Shown piece by piece: positions 53,030 through 62,206 of a stretch of 64,000 nucleotides of DNA. The stretch is taken from contig NZ_CP150235.1 of the NCBI RefSeq assembly GCF_037974355.1, positions 992,001 through 1,056,000 of the forward strand, given 5' to 3'. The position numbers and the translations under genes were made by a program. Origin of the DNA: Paenibacillus sp. FSL R5-0517 (GTDB taxonomy: Bacteria > Bacillota > Bacilli > Paenibacillales > Paenibacillaceae). Every line of letters begins with the position of its first letter. Position 1 is the first letter of the stretch. Below the pieces are notes generated by a model. That model had not been told where the DNA came from. It was given only the letters and a program-made list of their open reading frames with translations, and did not search any database.

Positions 53030-53890
53030 ATGGATGCAGGTGATTTAAAAATATTTCAGGCGGTTGCCCGCGAAGGTAGTATCAGTAAAGCTGCACTCGC
53101 ACTCAATTATGTACAATCCAATGTGACCACACGAATCAAACAGTTGGAGACACAGCTACAGGTTCCGCTGTTTCATCGTTCCAATCGGGGGATGTCTCTT
53201 ACACCAGCGGGCGAGAATCTGCTTGTGTATGCGGATCGAATTTTGCAATTATTATATGAAGCAGAGCAGGCGACACAAGTGGGAAATCCGCCTTCCGGCA
53301 TGCTTCGTCTGGGTGCCATTGAGACAGCAGCTTCCACTTTCCTCACGCCGCTCCTGGCTGAATACAGCTCATGCTACCCGGAGGTACAACACTCGCTTGT
53401 CACGGGTGGGACCCATGAGCTGAATCAGAAGGTGATCCAACATGAATTGCATGGGGCGTTAATATATGGCCCAATCGATCATCCTGATCTGAACTATATG
53501 AAGATGTATGACGAGGAATTGGTGTTGATCGCTCAACCTGGAGTGCATGAGATACACGAGTTATTATCCAAGCCAATGTTGTTTTTTGAGATCGGCTGCA
53601 CACATCGCACTCAGGCGGAATCCTTTCTGCAAGATCAGGGTATCCACTCACTGAGCATTATGGAATATGGAACACTGGACACGATTCTGAATGGGGTATC
53701 TGCCGGGCTCGGTGTATCATTGATGCCACGATCTTCAGTTACCAAAGCAGAATTAAGAGGTGAGATCGCGGTGATGTCTTTGCCAGATCCCTATTGCCGG
53801 TTGGAAGTAGGATTTGTGTATTCCCGTGGTGAACATATATCAAGTGCGCTAAGCGCTCTGGTACAGATCATTACAGAACCAGAACTATAG
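53030..53890 (+). CDS. LysR-family transcriptional regulator
   Basis: A 286-residue LysR regulator with a typical N-terminal winged HTH (FQAVAREGSISKAALALNYV, TTRIKQLETQLQVPLFHRS) and a periplasmic-binding-protein-like effector domain (about 90-286). It is divergent from the MDR dehydrogenase, the usual LysR target arrangement. The start ATG 53030 has a weak CAGGTGATCAGGG site. The ligand is unknown. Confidence 0.92.
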   Translation: MDAGDLKIFQAVAREGSISKAALALNYVQSNVTTRIKQLETQLQVPLFHRSNRGMSLTPAGENLLVYADRILQLLYEAEQATQVGNPPSGMLRLGAIETAASTFLTPLLAEYSSCYPEVQHSLVTGGTHELNQKVIQHELHGALIYGPIDHPDLNYMKMYDEELVLIAQPGVHEIHELLSKPMLFFEIGCTHRTQAESFLQDQGIHSLSIMEYGTLDTILNGVSAGLGVSLMPRSSVTKAELRGEIAVMSLPDPYCRLEVGFVYSRGEHISSALSALVQIITEPEL

Positions 53891-53938
53891 CGGTTATTGA
53901 AAAAGTAAGCTTTTGAACACGCATTATTAAAGGAGTGA

Positions 53939-55045
53939 ATGGCTTTGGAGGATACTACGTTAACATTGGCTGATGCATTTAATCAGGTAGAATTTATTGT
54001 GGGCGGTCATGGCAGTCGCCAAGTGAAGGTGCTTCAGAACGTACTGGAGCAGGTCGATGGGGAGACCTTCAGTGATCACTACGGTAACGGCCCGATCATC
54101 GAAGAATTTCAGCAACAGATGGCTGACATTCTTGGCAAGGAATCGGCAGTGTTTTTCCCAAGTGGAACGATGGCGCAGCAGATTGCGTTACGAATCTGGT
54201 GTGACCGCATAGGAGTGAAGCGAGTCGCTTATCACCCCCTGTGTCATCTGGAAATCCATGAGGAAGACGGATTGAAGGAATTACACCAGATTGAATCGAT
54301 TTTGCTGGCGGACAAGGAGCGGTTGATTCGTTTGCAAGATGTACAGGCGCTTGATCAGGACATTGCCTGCCTGCTCTTGGAACTGCCACAACGCGAGATT
54401 GGCGGGCAATTGCCAGCGTATGAAGAACTCGAAGCGATCTCGGCCTATTGCCGTGAACGCGGGATTAAGCTGCATCTGGACGGGGCACGCCTGTTTGAGA
54501 TTACTCCCTATTACGAGAAAACGCCTGCGGAGATTTGCAGTCTGTTTGATACGGTGTATGTGTCCTTTTACAAAGGGATCGGGGGCATTGCGGGGGCCAT
54601 ATTGGCCGGAGACACGGATGTGATGCAAGAGTCGAAAGTATGGAAACGTCGGCACGGTGGTGATCTGATTGGCCTGTATCCGTATATTCTGAGTTCCCAG
54701 TATTATTTCAATGAACGGATTGGCAAAATGGAGCTTTATTATGAGCAGGCTAAAGAACTGGCATCTCTATTGAATGCGTGTCACGGGATACATACCTTGC
54801 CTGAGGTACCTGTATCGAACATGTTCCATGTACATTTTGCGCTCGCTGCTGACGAAGTTGAACCAATTCTTGTGCAAATGGCTCAGCGATATGGCATAGG
54901 AATGACTTCATATCTGAACAAAACAAGTGCGAACAGCTGTGCTTTTGAATTGTCTACGGGGGATCGTTATGAGAAACTTCCCCAAGATAAGCTGCGTGCA
55001 GCACTGGAATGGCTGGATCAAGAATTGCGTACACAGGTTAGATAA
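53939..55045 (+). CDS. Threonine-aldolase/beta-eliminating-lyase family PLP enzyme
   Basis: A 368-residue fold-type I PLP enzyme related to low-specificity threonine aldolases (Beta_elim_lyase family), which cleave beta-hydroxy amino acids to glycine and an aldehyde. Landmarks are the N-terminal FSDHYGNGPIIEEFQ, FFPSGTMAQQIALR, the PLP-pyridine Asp in HLDGARLFE and the Schiff-base Lys in VYVSFYKGIGGIAGA. Compared with classical LtaE, the active-site loop differs and the chain is slightly longer, so the substrate may differ. AAAGGAG is only 3 bases from ATG 53939; TTG 53945 has a more usual spacing and could be the true start. The SMI1/KNR4 gene follows 32 bases later. Confidence 0.85.
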   Translation: MALEDTTLTLADAFNQVEFIVGGHGSRQVKVLQNVLEQVDGETFSDHYGNGPIIEEFQQQMADILGKESAVFFPSGTMAQQIALRIWCDRIGVKRVAYHPLCHLEIHEEDGLKELHQIESILLADKERLIRLQDVQALDQDIACLLLELPQREIGGQLPAYEELEAISAYCRERGIKLHLDGARLFEITPYYEKTPAEICSLFDTVYVSFYKGIGGIAGAILAGDTDVMQESKVWKRRHGGDLIGLYPYILSSQYYFNERIGKMELYYEQAKELASLLNACHGIHTLPEVPVSNMFHVHFALAADEVEPILVQMAQRYGIGMTSYLNKTSANSCAFELSTGDRYEKLPQDKLRAALEWLDQELRTQVR

Positions 55046-55077
55046 CAAGAGGATTCTAGTGTAAAGGAGGAGTCCAA

Positions 55078-55548
55078 GTGAAGTCGATGGAATTGGAACC
55101 GATTCGTGATCTTTTGGTGAAAGCTTACGATACGACAATGGGAGAAGGGTGCGCGCCGGAAACGCAACAGAGCATTGAGGATATTGAGCAAAAGTATAAC
55201 GTAAAACTGCCCGCAGCGTACCGTGCACTTCTGCTCGAATTCGGAGCATGTAATTTCGGCGATCCAGCCTTGTATTCAGCCAAAGAACTGGATTGGGCAT
55301 ATCCCGAGTTTCTGGAAGTCTACCGTGAAGTTAAGAAAGAGTACCACCTGTCAGATGATCTCAATCCGTTCCCGATTGGTGGATTTGGCGAAGGAAGTAT
55401 GGCTATGCTCGATCAGACCTCGGGCAAGATCCTGATGTTGATCCACGATGCAGGAGATACGCCAATTCGAGAGATTGCAGCAGACTTTAATGACTTAATG
55501 ACGCAGCTGACGGAGTCCGCGATCTGGGTACAGGAACAGATGAATTAA
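55078..55548 (+). CDS. SMI1/KNR4 (SUKH-1) family protein
   Basis: A 156-residue protein of the SUKH superfamily, recognised by the pattern IEDIEQKYNVKLPAAYRALLLEFGA, of which IEQKYNVKLPAAYRALL is the core, and by the downstream PFPIGGFGEGSMAMLDQTSG. In bacteria this fold is widespread among immunity proteins of contact-dependent and polymorphic toxins, but it also occurs outside such systems. GTG 55078 has a strong AAAGGAGG site seven bases upstream. It lies between a PLP enzyme and a LysR regulator, with no toxin nearby. Confidence 0.85.
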   Translation: MKSMELEPIRDLLVKAYDTTMGEGCAPETQQSIEDIEQKYNVKLPAAYRALLLEFGACNFGDPALYSAKELDWAYPEFLEVYREVKKEYHLSDDLNPFPIGGFGEGSMAMLDQTSGKILMLIHDAGDTPIREIAADFNDLMTQLTESAIWVQEQMN

Positions 55549-55578
55549 CAGGGAGACGGAAGGAAGCGCAACAGACCT

Positions 55579-56466
55579 ATGGATATTCGTAAGTTAAGAT
55601 ATTTTATAACCGTGGCGGAGGAGCTTCATTTTCACCGTGCAGCGGAAAAATTAAACATGACGCAGCCGCCTTTGAGCCAGCAGATTCAAAATCTGGAGGA
55701 AGAGCTTGGCGTAAAGTTATTGGAGCGCACGAGAAAAATGGTCCGTTTGACGCCAGCGGGTGCCATCTTTCTGGAACAGGCCAGACTCATCATGGCCCAA
55801 CTTGATCGATCCATTCAGCTTACACAAAAGGCTGATCAAGGTATCATTGGACATATATCCGTGGCCTTCGTGGACTCCGCTTCGGGCGGGATCATGGTGG
55901 AGGTGCTTAGAAAATTTCGCACTGCATATCCGCAGATTGAATTGACATTACATGAGATGACTTCATCCCAACAATTACAGGCATTGGAAGACGGACAGAT
56001 CCATATTGGATTTTTGCGGTATCAGGAAGATACCCGGCATGTTTCCTTCCGCCCCTGTCAGGAGGAAACGTTGCTCGCCGTGTTGCCTGATCATCACTCC
56101 ATGGCAGCCCAGACTCAAGTTTCGATTCGGGAACTGGCGGATGAAGATTTTATTTTATTCCCACGGCATCTTGGCTCCCCATTTCATCGAATGGTTCTGG
56201 ACTATTGTAGAGCACATGGTGTAGATCCACGAATTACGCAGGAAGAGATCCAGATGTATACGATTGTAAATCTAGTTGCAGCGGGCATGGGGATTTCCAT
56301 TGTTCCCTCCTCGGTGGATGTGTTCCAGCGAAAGGGTGTGGTCTTTCTTCCCTTACAAGAAAATCCGCCCTCCGTACCGTTGTATACGGCATGGCGGACG
56401 GATATGAATCAGGAAGTGGTTTCCCGTTTTATGGACATTGTTGAGGGGGAATATGAGTTGCACTAA
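55579..56466 (+). CDS. LysR-family transcriptional regulator
   Basis: A 295-residue LysR regulator of the CatR/CatM-like branch: MDIRKLRYFITVAEELHFHR, AAEKLNMTQPPLSQQIQNLE and LLERTRKMVRLTPAG are typical. The effector domain starts near 90 (HISVAFVDSASGGIMVE) and ends in VAAGMGISIVPSSV. It follows the SMI1/KNR4 gene by 30 bases on the same strand. Its target is not evident, as no divergent gene is next to it. Confidence 0.92.
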   Translation: MDIRKLRYFITVAEELHFHRAAEKLNMTQPPLSQQIQNLEEELGVKLLERTRKMVRLTPAGAIFLEQARLIMAQLDRSIQLTQKADQGIIGHISVAFVDSASGGIMVEVLRKFRTAYPQIELTLHEMTSSQQLQALEDGQIHIGFLRYQEDTRHVSFRPCQEETLLAVLPDHHSMAAQTQVSIRELADEDFILFPRHLGSPFHRMVLDYCRAHGVDPRITQEEIQMYTIVNLVAAGMGISIVPSSVDVFQRKGVVFLPLQENPPSVPLYTAWRTDMNQEVVSRFMDIVEGEYELH

Positions 56467-56497
56467 AGGTTAGTTACACTTACACTGCGATGACAGA

Positions 56498-56662
56498 ACA
56501 ACCTTCCAATCGCTGTTATCCCCAGATTTTTTGATCCCTTTTCTCAAGGGGAGACTGGTGCTAAAGGCGAAGTGTATGCTTCCGAAGTAGCTTTCTTGCA
56601 GAAAGCTTTTAGCTCCGCTTTTTCAGGTTTTTTTGTCCTCTCCGTTTTCGTGTAAATGATTA
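56498..56662 (-). repeat. Dispersed 165-bp intergenic repeat, copy 2 (inverted)
   Basis: Reverse complement of the element at 12931-13096, 43 kb away. Both ends match over 20 to 25 bases each and the internal blocks keep order and spacing. Here it lies between a LysR gene ending at 56466 and an aldo/keto reductase ending at 56700, so on the minus strand it follows the reductase. Copy 1 follows metQ on its own strand but also precedes a chemoreceptor. There is no open frame in common. Confidence 0.85.
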
Positions 56663-56699
56663 GTTCAACTTAGTATGTTGTGAGTAGTGAAAAAAGAAA

Positions 56700-57689
56700 C
56701 TATCCCGTCTTGGTTGGATCACGCTCAATCCAAGGATTCAGTATTTCATCAATACGAGTCATGATCGCAGAGTCCAGTTTCACACCGGAGGCTTTTACAT
56801 TTTCCAATACCTGCTCCGACCTAGATGCGCCAATAATAACGGAACTGACATACGAGTGCTGAAGAACCCACGCCACAGCGAGTTGAGGAAGAGTTAGACC
56901 AATCTCTTTAGCGAGCGGAACAAGCTGTTGCACAGCGGTAAGAACATCTTCGCGTAGCCACTGACCAGCCAGTTTATTGAAAAAGGGTGCACCTGCCTCC
57001 CCAGCTGCACGTGATCCGGCGGGCAATGCTTCGTTAGGCACATATTTGCCTGATAGTATACCCTGAGCCAGAGGAGACCATGTAATCTGTCCAAGTCCTG
57101 CCTGATCGCTTGCAGGTACCACTTTTTGCTCAATCACACGCCATAACATTGAATATTGGGGCTGACTTGCAATGAATGGTACATGAAGTTCCCGCGCCAA
57201 AGCGGCTCCTCTTGCAATCTGATCCGCGTTCCATTCACTCACCCCGATGTAGTGAACCTTGCCCTGACGCACCAGGTCGGAGAATGCCAGAAACGTCTCT
57301 TCCAGCGGCGTGCTGTAATCATAACGGTGAGCATAATAGACATCGATATAATCAGTCTGTAGCCGCTGTAATGAACCATTGCATGCTTCCATGATGTGTT
57401 TACGTGAAAGTCCGCGGTCATTATGACCTGTGCCGGTTGGGTGACAGACTTTGGTGCATAGTTCAATACTTTCTCTTCGTATATCCTTAAGAGCCTGTCC
57501 CAAGACGGTTTCTGCCTTCGTATTCGAGTACACGTCTGCCGTATCAAATGTGGTAATGCCTGCATCCAAAGCGGCGCTTACACAAGCTTCTGCTATTCCA
57601 TCATGCACTTGCGCTCCATGCGTAATCCAATTGCCCAGTGAAATCTCACTGACGGTTAATCCACTGTTTCCTAACTTGCGATACTCCAT
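56700..57689 (-). CDS. Aldo/keto reductase
   Basis: A 329-residue NADPH-dependent aldo/keto reductase. The family signature is intact: the Asp-Tyr of the tetrad in FDTADVYSNTKAE, Lys in LCTKVCHPTG, and His in YYAHRYDYS. The NADP-binding end is IIGASRSEQVLENV. The GxxxRGLSRKHIMEA and LRLxTDYIDVYY-type segments place it with the potassium-channel-beta-like branch (YajO/YccK group). The substrate is unknown. GGGAGGCGG precedes ATG 57689. Confidence 0.9.
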   Translation of the reverse strand: MEYRKLGNSGLTVSEISLGNWITHGAQVHDGIAEACVSAALDAGITTFDTADVYSNTKAETVLGQALKDIRRESIELCTKVCHPTGTGHNDRGLSRKHIMEACNGSLQRLQTDYIDVYYAHRYDYSTPLEETFLAFSDLVRQGKVHYIGVSEWNADQIARGAALARELHVPFIASQPQYSMLWRVIEQKVVPASDQAGLGQITWSPLAQGILSGKYVPNEALPAGSRAAGEAGAPFFNKLAGQWLREDVLTAVQQLVPLAKEIGLTLPQLAVAWVLQHSYVSSVIIGASRSEQVLENVKASGVKLDSAIMTRIDEILNPWIERDPTKTG

Positions 57690-57796
57690 TTCAATGCCGC
57701 CTCCCTATGTGATCTGGACTCCATTGTAGCAATGGCAGATTAATAGGTGAAATATCTTTTACCCCCATCTTTGATATGAAAAAGATATCAGTGCAC

Positions 57797-58831
57797 CTAC
57801 ATGTTCTCCTGTATGTATTTACGATAGAGGGCAGGCGTAATCTCCTCGAACTTTTTGAATATTTTGATAAAATATCCCGATTCATTGAATCCCAGCTCGT
57901 CACTGATCTGTGAGACAGGCATGTCGGTGACCTCCAGCAATTGCTTGGCCCACTTAATTTTGAGTTTAGCCAGGTAGGTGGTGAAGTTCTCACCCGTTTC
58001 CTTGGCAAAGAGCCTGCTGAAATAACTCGGACTCAGGTGGCACAGATCGGCCATTTGTTTGAGCGAAACCTGTTCGCTTTTGTGACTATGAATGTATTCA
58101 AAAGCAGGCTGCAGCACCGGACTGGAGCTTTCCGCATCACTTGGGCTATTTTTGAGATAGGCATCCGCAATCGCATTGGTCATTTCTTTTTTGATCGACT
58201 CGATATTACGAATGGAGTAACCCGGCAGAATGGTGGAGAGGTTCAGAGACTCCTGATTGCCTGAAGCTTTCTCGAACATTTCAACTAATAAATTTTTGTT
58301 GAGCGCTTCCTCCACAATGTAATTGCAGAGCAGGGATAACATGTTGGAGATTTTCACAATCTCTTCATAGGTCATCACAGGCAGCTGGGCGTAATCATCC
58401 TTTAGTTCCTCCAGCTTCGCTGCATGCATGGGGACGTTTTTGGACGTGACAATTTGCTCCAAGTCGCTACCTTTCTCGGGATCGGCGAGTTTCACTTGTC
58501 CTGCCATGACGGCGCCGATATATTTGCCATCGATTGTAATCGGAATCGCGATATCTATAATATTGAAATGGCATAAATACACATAAGGCTCATTCAACCG
58601 AACGGCTTCCAGACCGCCGCGTGAATCACATTTTTGGCAGTAGGGGAGCAGCTCGGGGTCTTTGCGTACGTTCTGGCAGAAGGCCTGACAACTGCTATGA
58701 CTGGTTACAGGAATGCCTTTATAATCAACGGTGAGGATCGCCAGTTTGGTTACTGTTGCAAGAGAATCTTGTAGACGCTTCCATTTATTAAGGTCCAAAA
58801 TTTTATTGATATGTAGATATTCTTTGATCAT
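57797..58831 (-). CDS. PocR-domain AraC-family regulator, probable activator of the glycerol operon
   Basis: A 344-residue transcription factor. The N-terminal PocR sensory domain (about 10-180) holds a conserved Cys/His set (SSCQAFCQNVRKDPELLPYCQKCD, of which FCQN and YCQKCD are the core). The C-terminal AraC HTH (about 245-344) reads VSLKQMADLCHLSPSYFSRLF and VSQISDELGFNESGYFIKIF. In Salmonella and related bacteria PocR responds to 1,2-propanediol; relatives control glycerol/dihydroxyacetone genes. ATG 58831 is used because GGAGGT lies seven bases upstream. It diverges from gldA-dhaKL, its likely target. The ligand is inferred, not shown. Confidence 0.87.
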   Translation of the reverse strand: MIKEYLHINKILDLNKWKRLQDSLATVTKLAILTVDYKGIPVTSHSSCQAFCQNVRKDPELLPYCQKCDSRGGLEAVRLNEPYVYLCHFNIIDIAIPITIDGKYIGAVMAGQVKLADPEKGSDLEQIVTSKNVPMHAAKLEELKDDYAQLPVMTYEEIVKISNMLSLLCNYIVEEALNKNLLVEMFEKASGNQESLNLSTILPGYSIRNIESIKKEMTNAIADAYLKNSPSDAESSSPVLQPAFEYIHSHKSEQVSLKQMADLCHLSPSYFSRLFAKETGENFTTYLAKLKIKWAKQLLEVTDMPVSQISDELGFNESGYFIKIFKKFEEITPALYRKYIQENM

Positions 58832-59137
58832 TGGTGCAACCTCCATATCTAACCTAAAATTCATGATTTAGGCCGTTAAAAGTTAGCAAGTTGTACATAT
58901 TAAGATGTAATGATGACGGGTAATGTATGATGGGAGGTCAAAATTCAACCATCTCATGACAATAACATACCATGATTGCACCAAAAAGCAAAAAATTACG
59001 ATTGTAAGTTATAATAATTTGTTATCAAAGTCCACTGTAAACCTGCTGGCTATGCGTTATATTAAGGTCAATTGCAAGAGATTAAAATTTAATGTATTCA
59101 CTACACCATTCCATATCCTTTAGGAGGCTATATTAAT
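58832..59137. other. Divergent control region of the PocR regulator and glycerol operon
   Basis: About 300 bases, AT-rich. No clear cre site, riboswitch or terminator. A TATAAT occurs at 59008-59013 on the plus strand but without a good -35. TTTAGGAGG (59119-59127) is the gldA ribosome site. Activator-dependent promoters with poor -35 boxes would fit, but this is inference. Confidence 0.4.
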
Positions 59138-60280
59138 ATGAGAAAAGCATTTATCAGCCCAACCAAATATGTACAAGGCGAAGACGAATTGTTGAACCTG
59201 GGGTACTTTGTGAAATCCTTTGGAGAATCTGCCTTGCTGATCGCACATCCGGATGATGTACAGCGTGTCAAAGCAAAGCTTGATGCAACAGCTGAGAAAT
59301 TCAATATTACGTTTGTTGAAAGCGGTTTTAAAGGGGAATGTTCCCGTGAGGAAGTTGCGCGTCTGCAAGCAATCGCGAAGGAAAAAGGATGTGACTCTAC
59401 AATCGGTCTTGGTGGCGGTAAAGCCATTGATGCAGCCAAATGTGTAGCTGAAGGCGAAGCATTGATCATCTGCCCAACGATCGCGGCAACAGACGCACCG
59501 ACAAGTCACTCGGCTGTATTGTACACACCGGAAGGTTCGTTCGATGACTATGCTTACTTTAAACAAAGCCCAAGTGTCGTTCTCGTCGATACAACGGTTA
59601 TCGCCAACGCACCTACACGTTTCCTCGTATCGGGTATGGGAGATGCGCTCTCTACATACTTCGAAGCAAGAGCAACAGCGAAATCCTATTCCCGTGTAAA
59701 CGCAAGTTTGCCAATGGGTTCTCGTGAAGGATATACACCATCCGCAGTAGGTACCAATGCGGCACTTGCCTTGGCAAAATTGTGTTATGAAATGCTGCTG
59801 ACGGACGGTGCAAAAGCGAAAGTGGCCAGTGACAGTAACGTCGTGACGCAAGCGCTGGAAAACATTGTTGAGACCAACATTCTGTTGTCTGGCCTTGGAT
59901 TCGAAAGTGGGGGTCTGGCTGCGGCACATGCGATCCATAACGGTTTGACTGTTTTGGAGGGAACACATCACTTCTTCCACGGGGAAAAAGTATCTTTCGG
60001 TACGATTGCACAACTCGTGCTTGAAAATGCACCAACCGAAGAGCTGCATGAAGTCATGGACTTCTGTCTCGAAGTGGGACTGCCGATCAGCTTGGCGGAT
60101 ATCGGTGTAGATACAATTAGTCAGGAAGAGCTGTTGAAAGTGGCAGAGATCGCTTGTATTCCGGAAGAATCCATTCATGCGATGCCATTCCCAATCACCG
60201 TTCCTGAAGTGGCTGCTGCCATTGCTGCGGCTGACCGAATGGGTCGTGAGTACAAAGCAGCACGCCGGGAGGCAAAATAA
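59138..60280 (+). CDS. gldA: Glycerol dehydrogenase
   Basis: A 380-residue iron-type, zinc-dependent polyol dehydrogenase that oxidises glycerol to dihydroxyacetone with NAD. The NAD-binding motif IGLGGGKAIDAAK is near 87-99. Metal ligands are the Asp in VSGMGDALSTYFEA (near 169) and the two His in AAHAIHNGLT and HHFFHGEKVSFG. The family length is about 370, so it is complete. TTTAGGAGG precedes the ATG by about 10 bases. The stop codon overlaps the dhaKL start by one base (TAATG), so the product is passed directly to the next step of the operon. Confidence 0.95.
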   Translation: MRKAFISPTKYVQGEDELLNLGYFVKSFGESALLIAHPDDVQRVKAKLDATAEKFNITFVESGFKGECSREEVARLQAIAKEKGCDSTIGLGGGKAIDAAKCVAEGEALIICPTIAATDAPTSHSAVLYTPEGSFDDYAYFKQSPSVVLVDTTVIANAPTRFLVSGMGDALSTYFEARATAKSYSRVNASLPMGSREGYTPSAVGTNAALALAKLCYEMLLTDGAKAKVASDSNVVTQALENIVETNILLSGLGFESGGLAAAHAIHNGLTVLEGTHHFFHGEKVSFGTIAQLVLENAPTEELHEVMDFCLEVGLPISLADIGVDTISQEELLKVAEIACIPEESIHAMPFPITVPEVAAAIAAADRMGREYKAARREAK

Positions 60281-62046
60281 TGAAAAAAATTATTAACCAA
60301 GCTGAACATGTTGTTATGGAAATGTGTAACGGGATTGCGCTTGCACACCCGGAGCTTGAATTTCTGAAAAAATATAAAGTCATCAAACGCAGAGAGATTC
60401 AGGCCGATAAAGTCAGCCTGATCAGTGGTGGCGGCAGCGGACATGAACCGGCTCACGCAGGTTATGTCGGTAAAGGGATGCTGGATGCAGCGGTATGTGG
60501 AGATGTATTCGCATCTCCTTCCCAAATCCAGGTGTATCAAGCGATTAAGGCAACCGCCAGCAACAAGGGTACACTCTTGATCATCAAGAACTATAGCGGT
60601 GACATGATGAACTTCAAGAATGCAGCGCATCTGGCTGAAGAAGATGGCATTGACGTACAGTATGTTCGTGTTGAGGATGACATCGCTGTGCAAGACAGCT
60701 TGTACACGGTAGGACGCCGCGGTGTTGCGGGAACTGTACTGGTTCACAAGATTGCCGGAGCAGCAGCCGAAGAAGGCCGCAGCCTGGCAGATGTGAAATC
60801 CGTTGCTGAGAAAGCAGCTCAGAATGTTCGCAGTATTGGTTTTGGATTCACATCCTGTACCGTGCCAGCCAAAGGTACGCCTACCTTCGAAATTGCTGAA
60901 GACGAGATGGAATTCGGCGTAGGGATTCATGGTGAGCCAGGAATTCGTCGTGAGAAAATCGTATCTGCGGATGAATTGGCAGGACGAATGGTTGAAGCAT
61001 TGCTTGCCGATATGAAGCTGGATACGGCTTCTGCTGAGATTGCGGTGCTCGTGAATGGTTTTGGTGCAACGCCACTGCAAGAACTGTACCTGCTTAACAA
61101 TTCCGTTCAGCGTGAGCTTGCAGGACATGCAGGTCTAAAGGTTGCGACTACGTTTGTAGGCAACTACATGACAAGTATCGATATGGCAGGGGCATCGGTT
61201 ACGATTCTGAAACTGGATGATGAACTGAAAACGCTGTTGTTCAAGGAAAGTGATACTCCTGCGTTTAAAGTATCCGGTCCTCCAGTGGCACAAGTGGCGT
61301 ATTCCGAAGCGTTGGAAGCGGTTGTTGGTGAAGACGCTCCCGTATCTTATGAAGTGGAGACGGATGCATCTGCTGCGGTAATCGAAGGCAATCAATTTTC
61401 ATTGGACAATGTCGTCTATCTGATCGATAAAATGGGTGAGATCATCATCAAGAACGAGGTACCGTTCTGTGAACTGGATTCCCATGCCGGTGATGGCGAC
61501 TTCGGTATGAGTGTGGCTAAAGGCTTCCGCCAGTTGAAACGCGAATGGAATCACATCATTAACGAACATAAACAAGACATCGGATCGTTCCTGGATGCAT
61601 GCTCCTTGGTCATCATGGAATATTGTGGCGGCGCATCCGGCCCAATCTGGGGTTCGGCATTCCGTGCGGCTGGCAAAGCTGTAGGGGATAAACAGCAATT
61701 AAATGTTGCTGAATTTGCTGAGATGATGCATGCAGCCGTGCAAGGGATTCAGTCTACTGGAGAGCGTTCCTTCGGACGTGGTGCCGTTGTAGGCGACAAA
61801 ACTTTGATCGATGCACTCGTTCCATGTGCTGATTCCTGGACACAAAGTGCGGAATCTGGTGATGACTTCAAAACTGCATTTGCCAAAGGTGCAGCAGCAG
61901 CCGTTGAAGGTGCGAAGAAAACAGAAGATATCGTGGCACGTATGGGCCGCGCAGGTACCGTCGGCGATCGCAGTCTGGGGTACCCAGATGCTGGCGCGTA
62001 TGCGCTGGGTGTTATATTCACAGAGCTGTCCGAGTCGATGAAGTAA
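60280..62046 (+). CDS. dhaKL: ATP-dependent dihydroxyacetone kinase, fused DhaK-DhaL
   Basis: A 588-residue fused kinase that phosphorylates dihydroxyacetone. The DhaK domain (1-335) has the substrate-anchoring His near 217 (GIHGEPGIRRE), plus SGGGSGHEPAHAGYVG and IVNYTGD-like LIIKNYSGDMMNF. The DhaL ATP domain (about 380-588) has the divalent-metal Asp cluster CELDSHAGDGDFG and the terminal GDRSLGYPDAGA. It is of the single-chain ATP-using type, not the PTS type with separate DhaM. With gldA it completes glycerol to dihydroxyacetone phosphate. The neighbouring PocR protein probably activates both. Confidence 0.95.
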   Translation: MKKIINQAEHVVMEMCNGIALAHPELEFLKKYKVIKRREIQADKVSLISGGGSGHEPAHAGYVGKGMLDAAVCGDVFASPSQIQVYQAIKATASNKGTLLIIKNYSGDMMNFKNAAHLAEEDGIDVQYVRVEDDIAVQDSLYTVGRRGVAGTVLVHKIAGAAAEEGRSLADVKSVAEKAAQNVRSIGFGFTSCTVPAKGTPTFEIAEDEMEFGVGIHGEPGIRREKIVSADELAGRMVEALLADMKLDTASAEIAVLVNGFGATPLQELYLLNNSVQRELAGHAGLKVATTFVGNYMTSIDMAGASVTILKLDDELKTLLFKESDTPAFKVSGPPVAQVAYSEALEAVVGEDAPVSYEVETDASAAVIEGNQFSLDNVVYLIDKMGEIIIKNEVPFCELDSHAGDGDFGMSVAKGFRQLKREWNHIINEHKQDIGSFLDACSLVIMEYCGGASGPIWGSAFRAAGKAVGDKQQLNVAEFAEMMHAAVQGIQSTGERSFGRGAVVGDKTLIDALVPCADSWTQSAESGDDFKTAFAKGAAAAVEGAKKTEDIVARMGRAGTVGDRSLGYPDAGAYALGVIFTELSESMK

Positions 62047-62091
62047 AGCTGTCGACAAACTCGCAACTGTAAAATTATAGAGTGTTTCTAC

Positions 62092-62140
62092 GAAGAGGAT
62101 GTCCATAAGTCATGAATATGACGGGGGACATCCTCTTTGC
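62092..62140 (+). terminator. Terminator of gldA-dhaKL
   Basis: AAGAGGATGTCC pairs with GGACATCCTCTT across a 21-base loop, followed by TGCTGTGTTTTTT. Confidence 0.75.
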
Positions 62141-62206
62141 TGTGTTTTTTTATGGTAATGAACCTGTGTTGGGTTCGTTAGCAATTGGAGCGAGGGTGAA
62201 TTCCTT

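Noticed and set aside
59120..60178. A 352-codon open frame antisense to gldA
   Set aside because: It is rich in Cys, Phe and Arg, has no ribosome site and mirrors the codons of a clear glycerol dehydrogenase.
60175..61128. A 317-codon open frame antisense to dhaKL
   Set aside because: A shadow of the kinase coding sequence; composition is not protein-like and there is no ribosome site.
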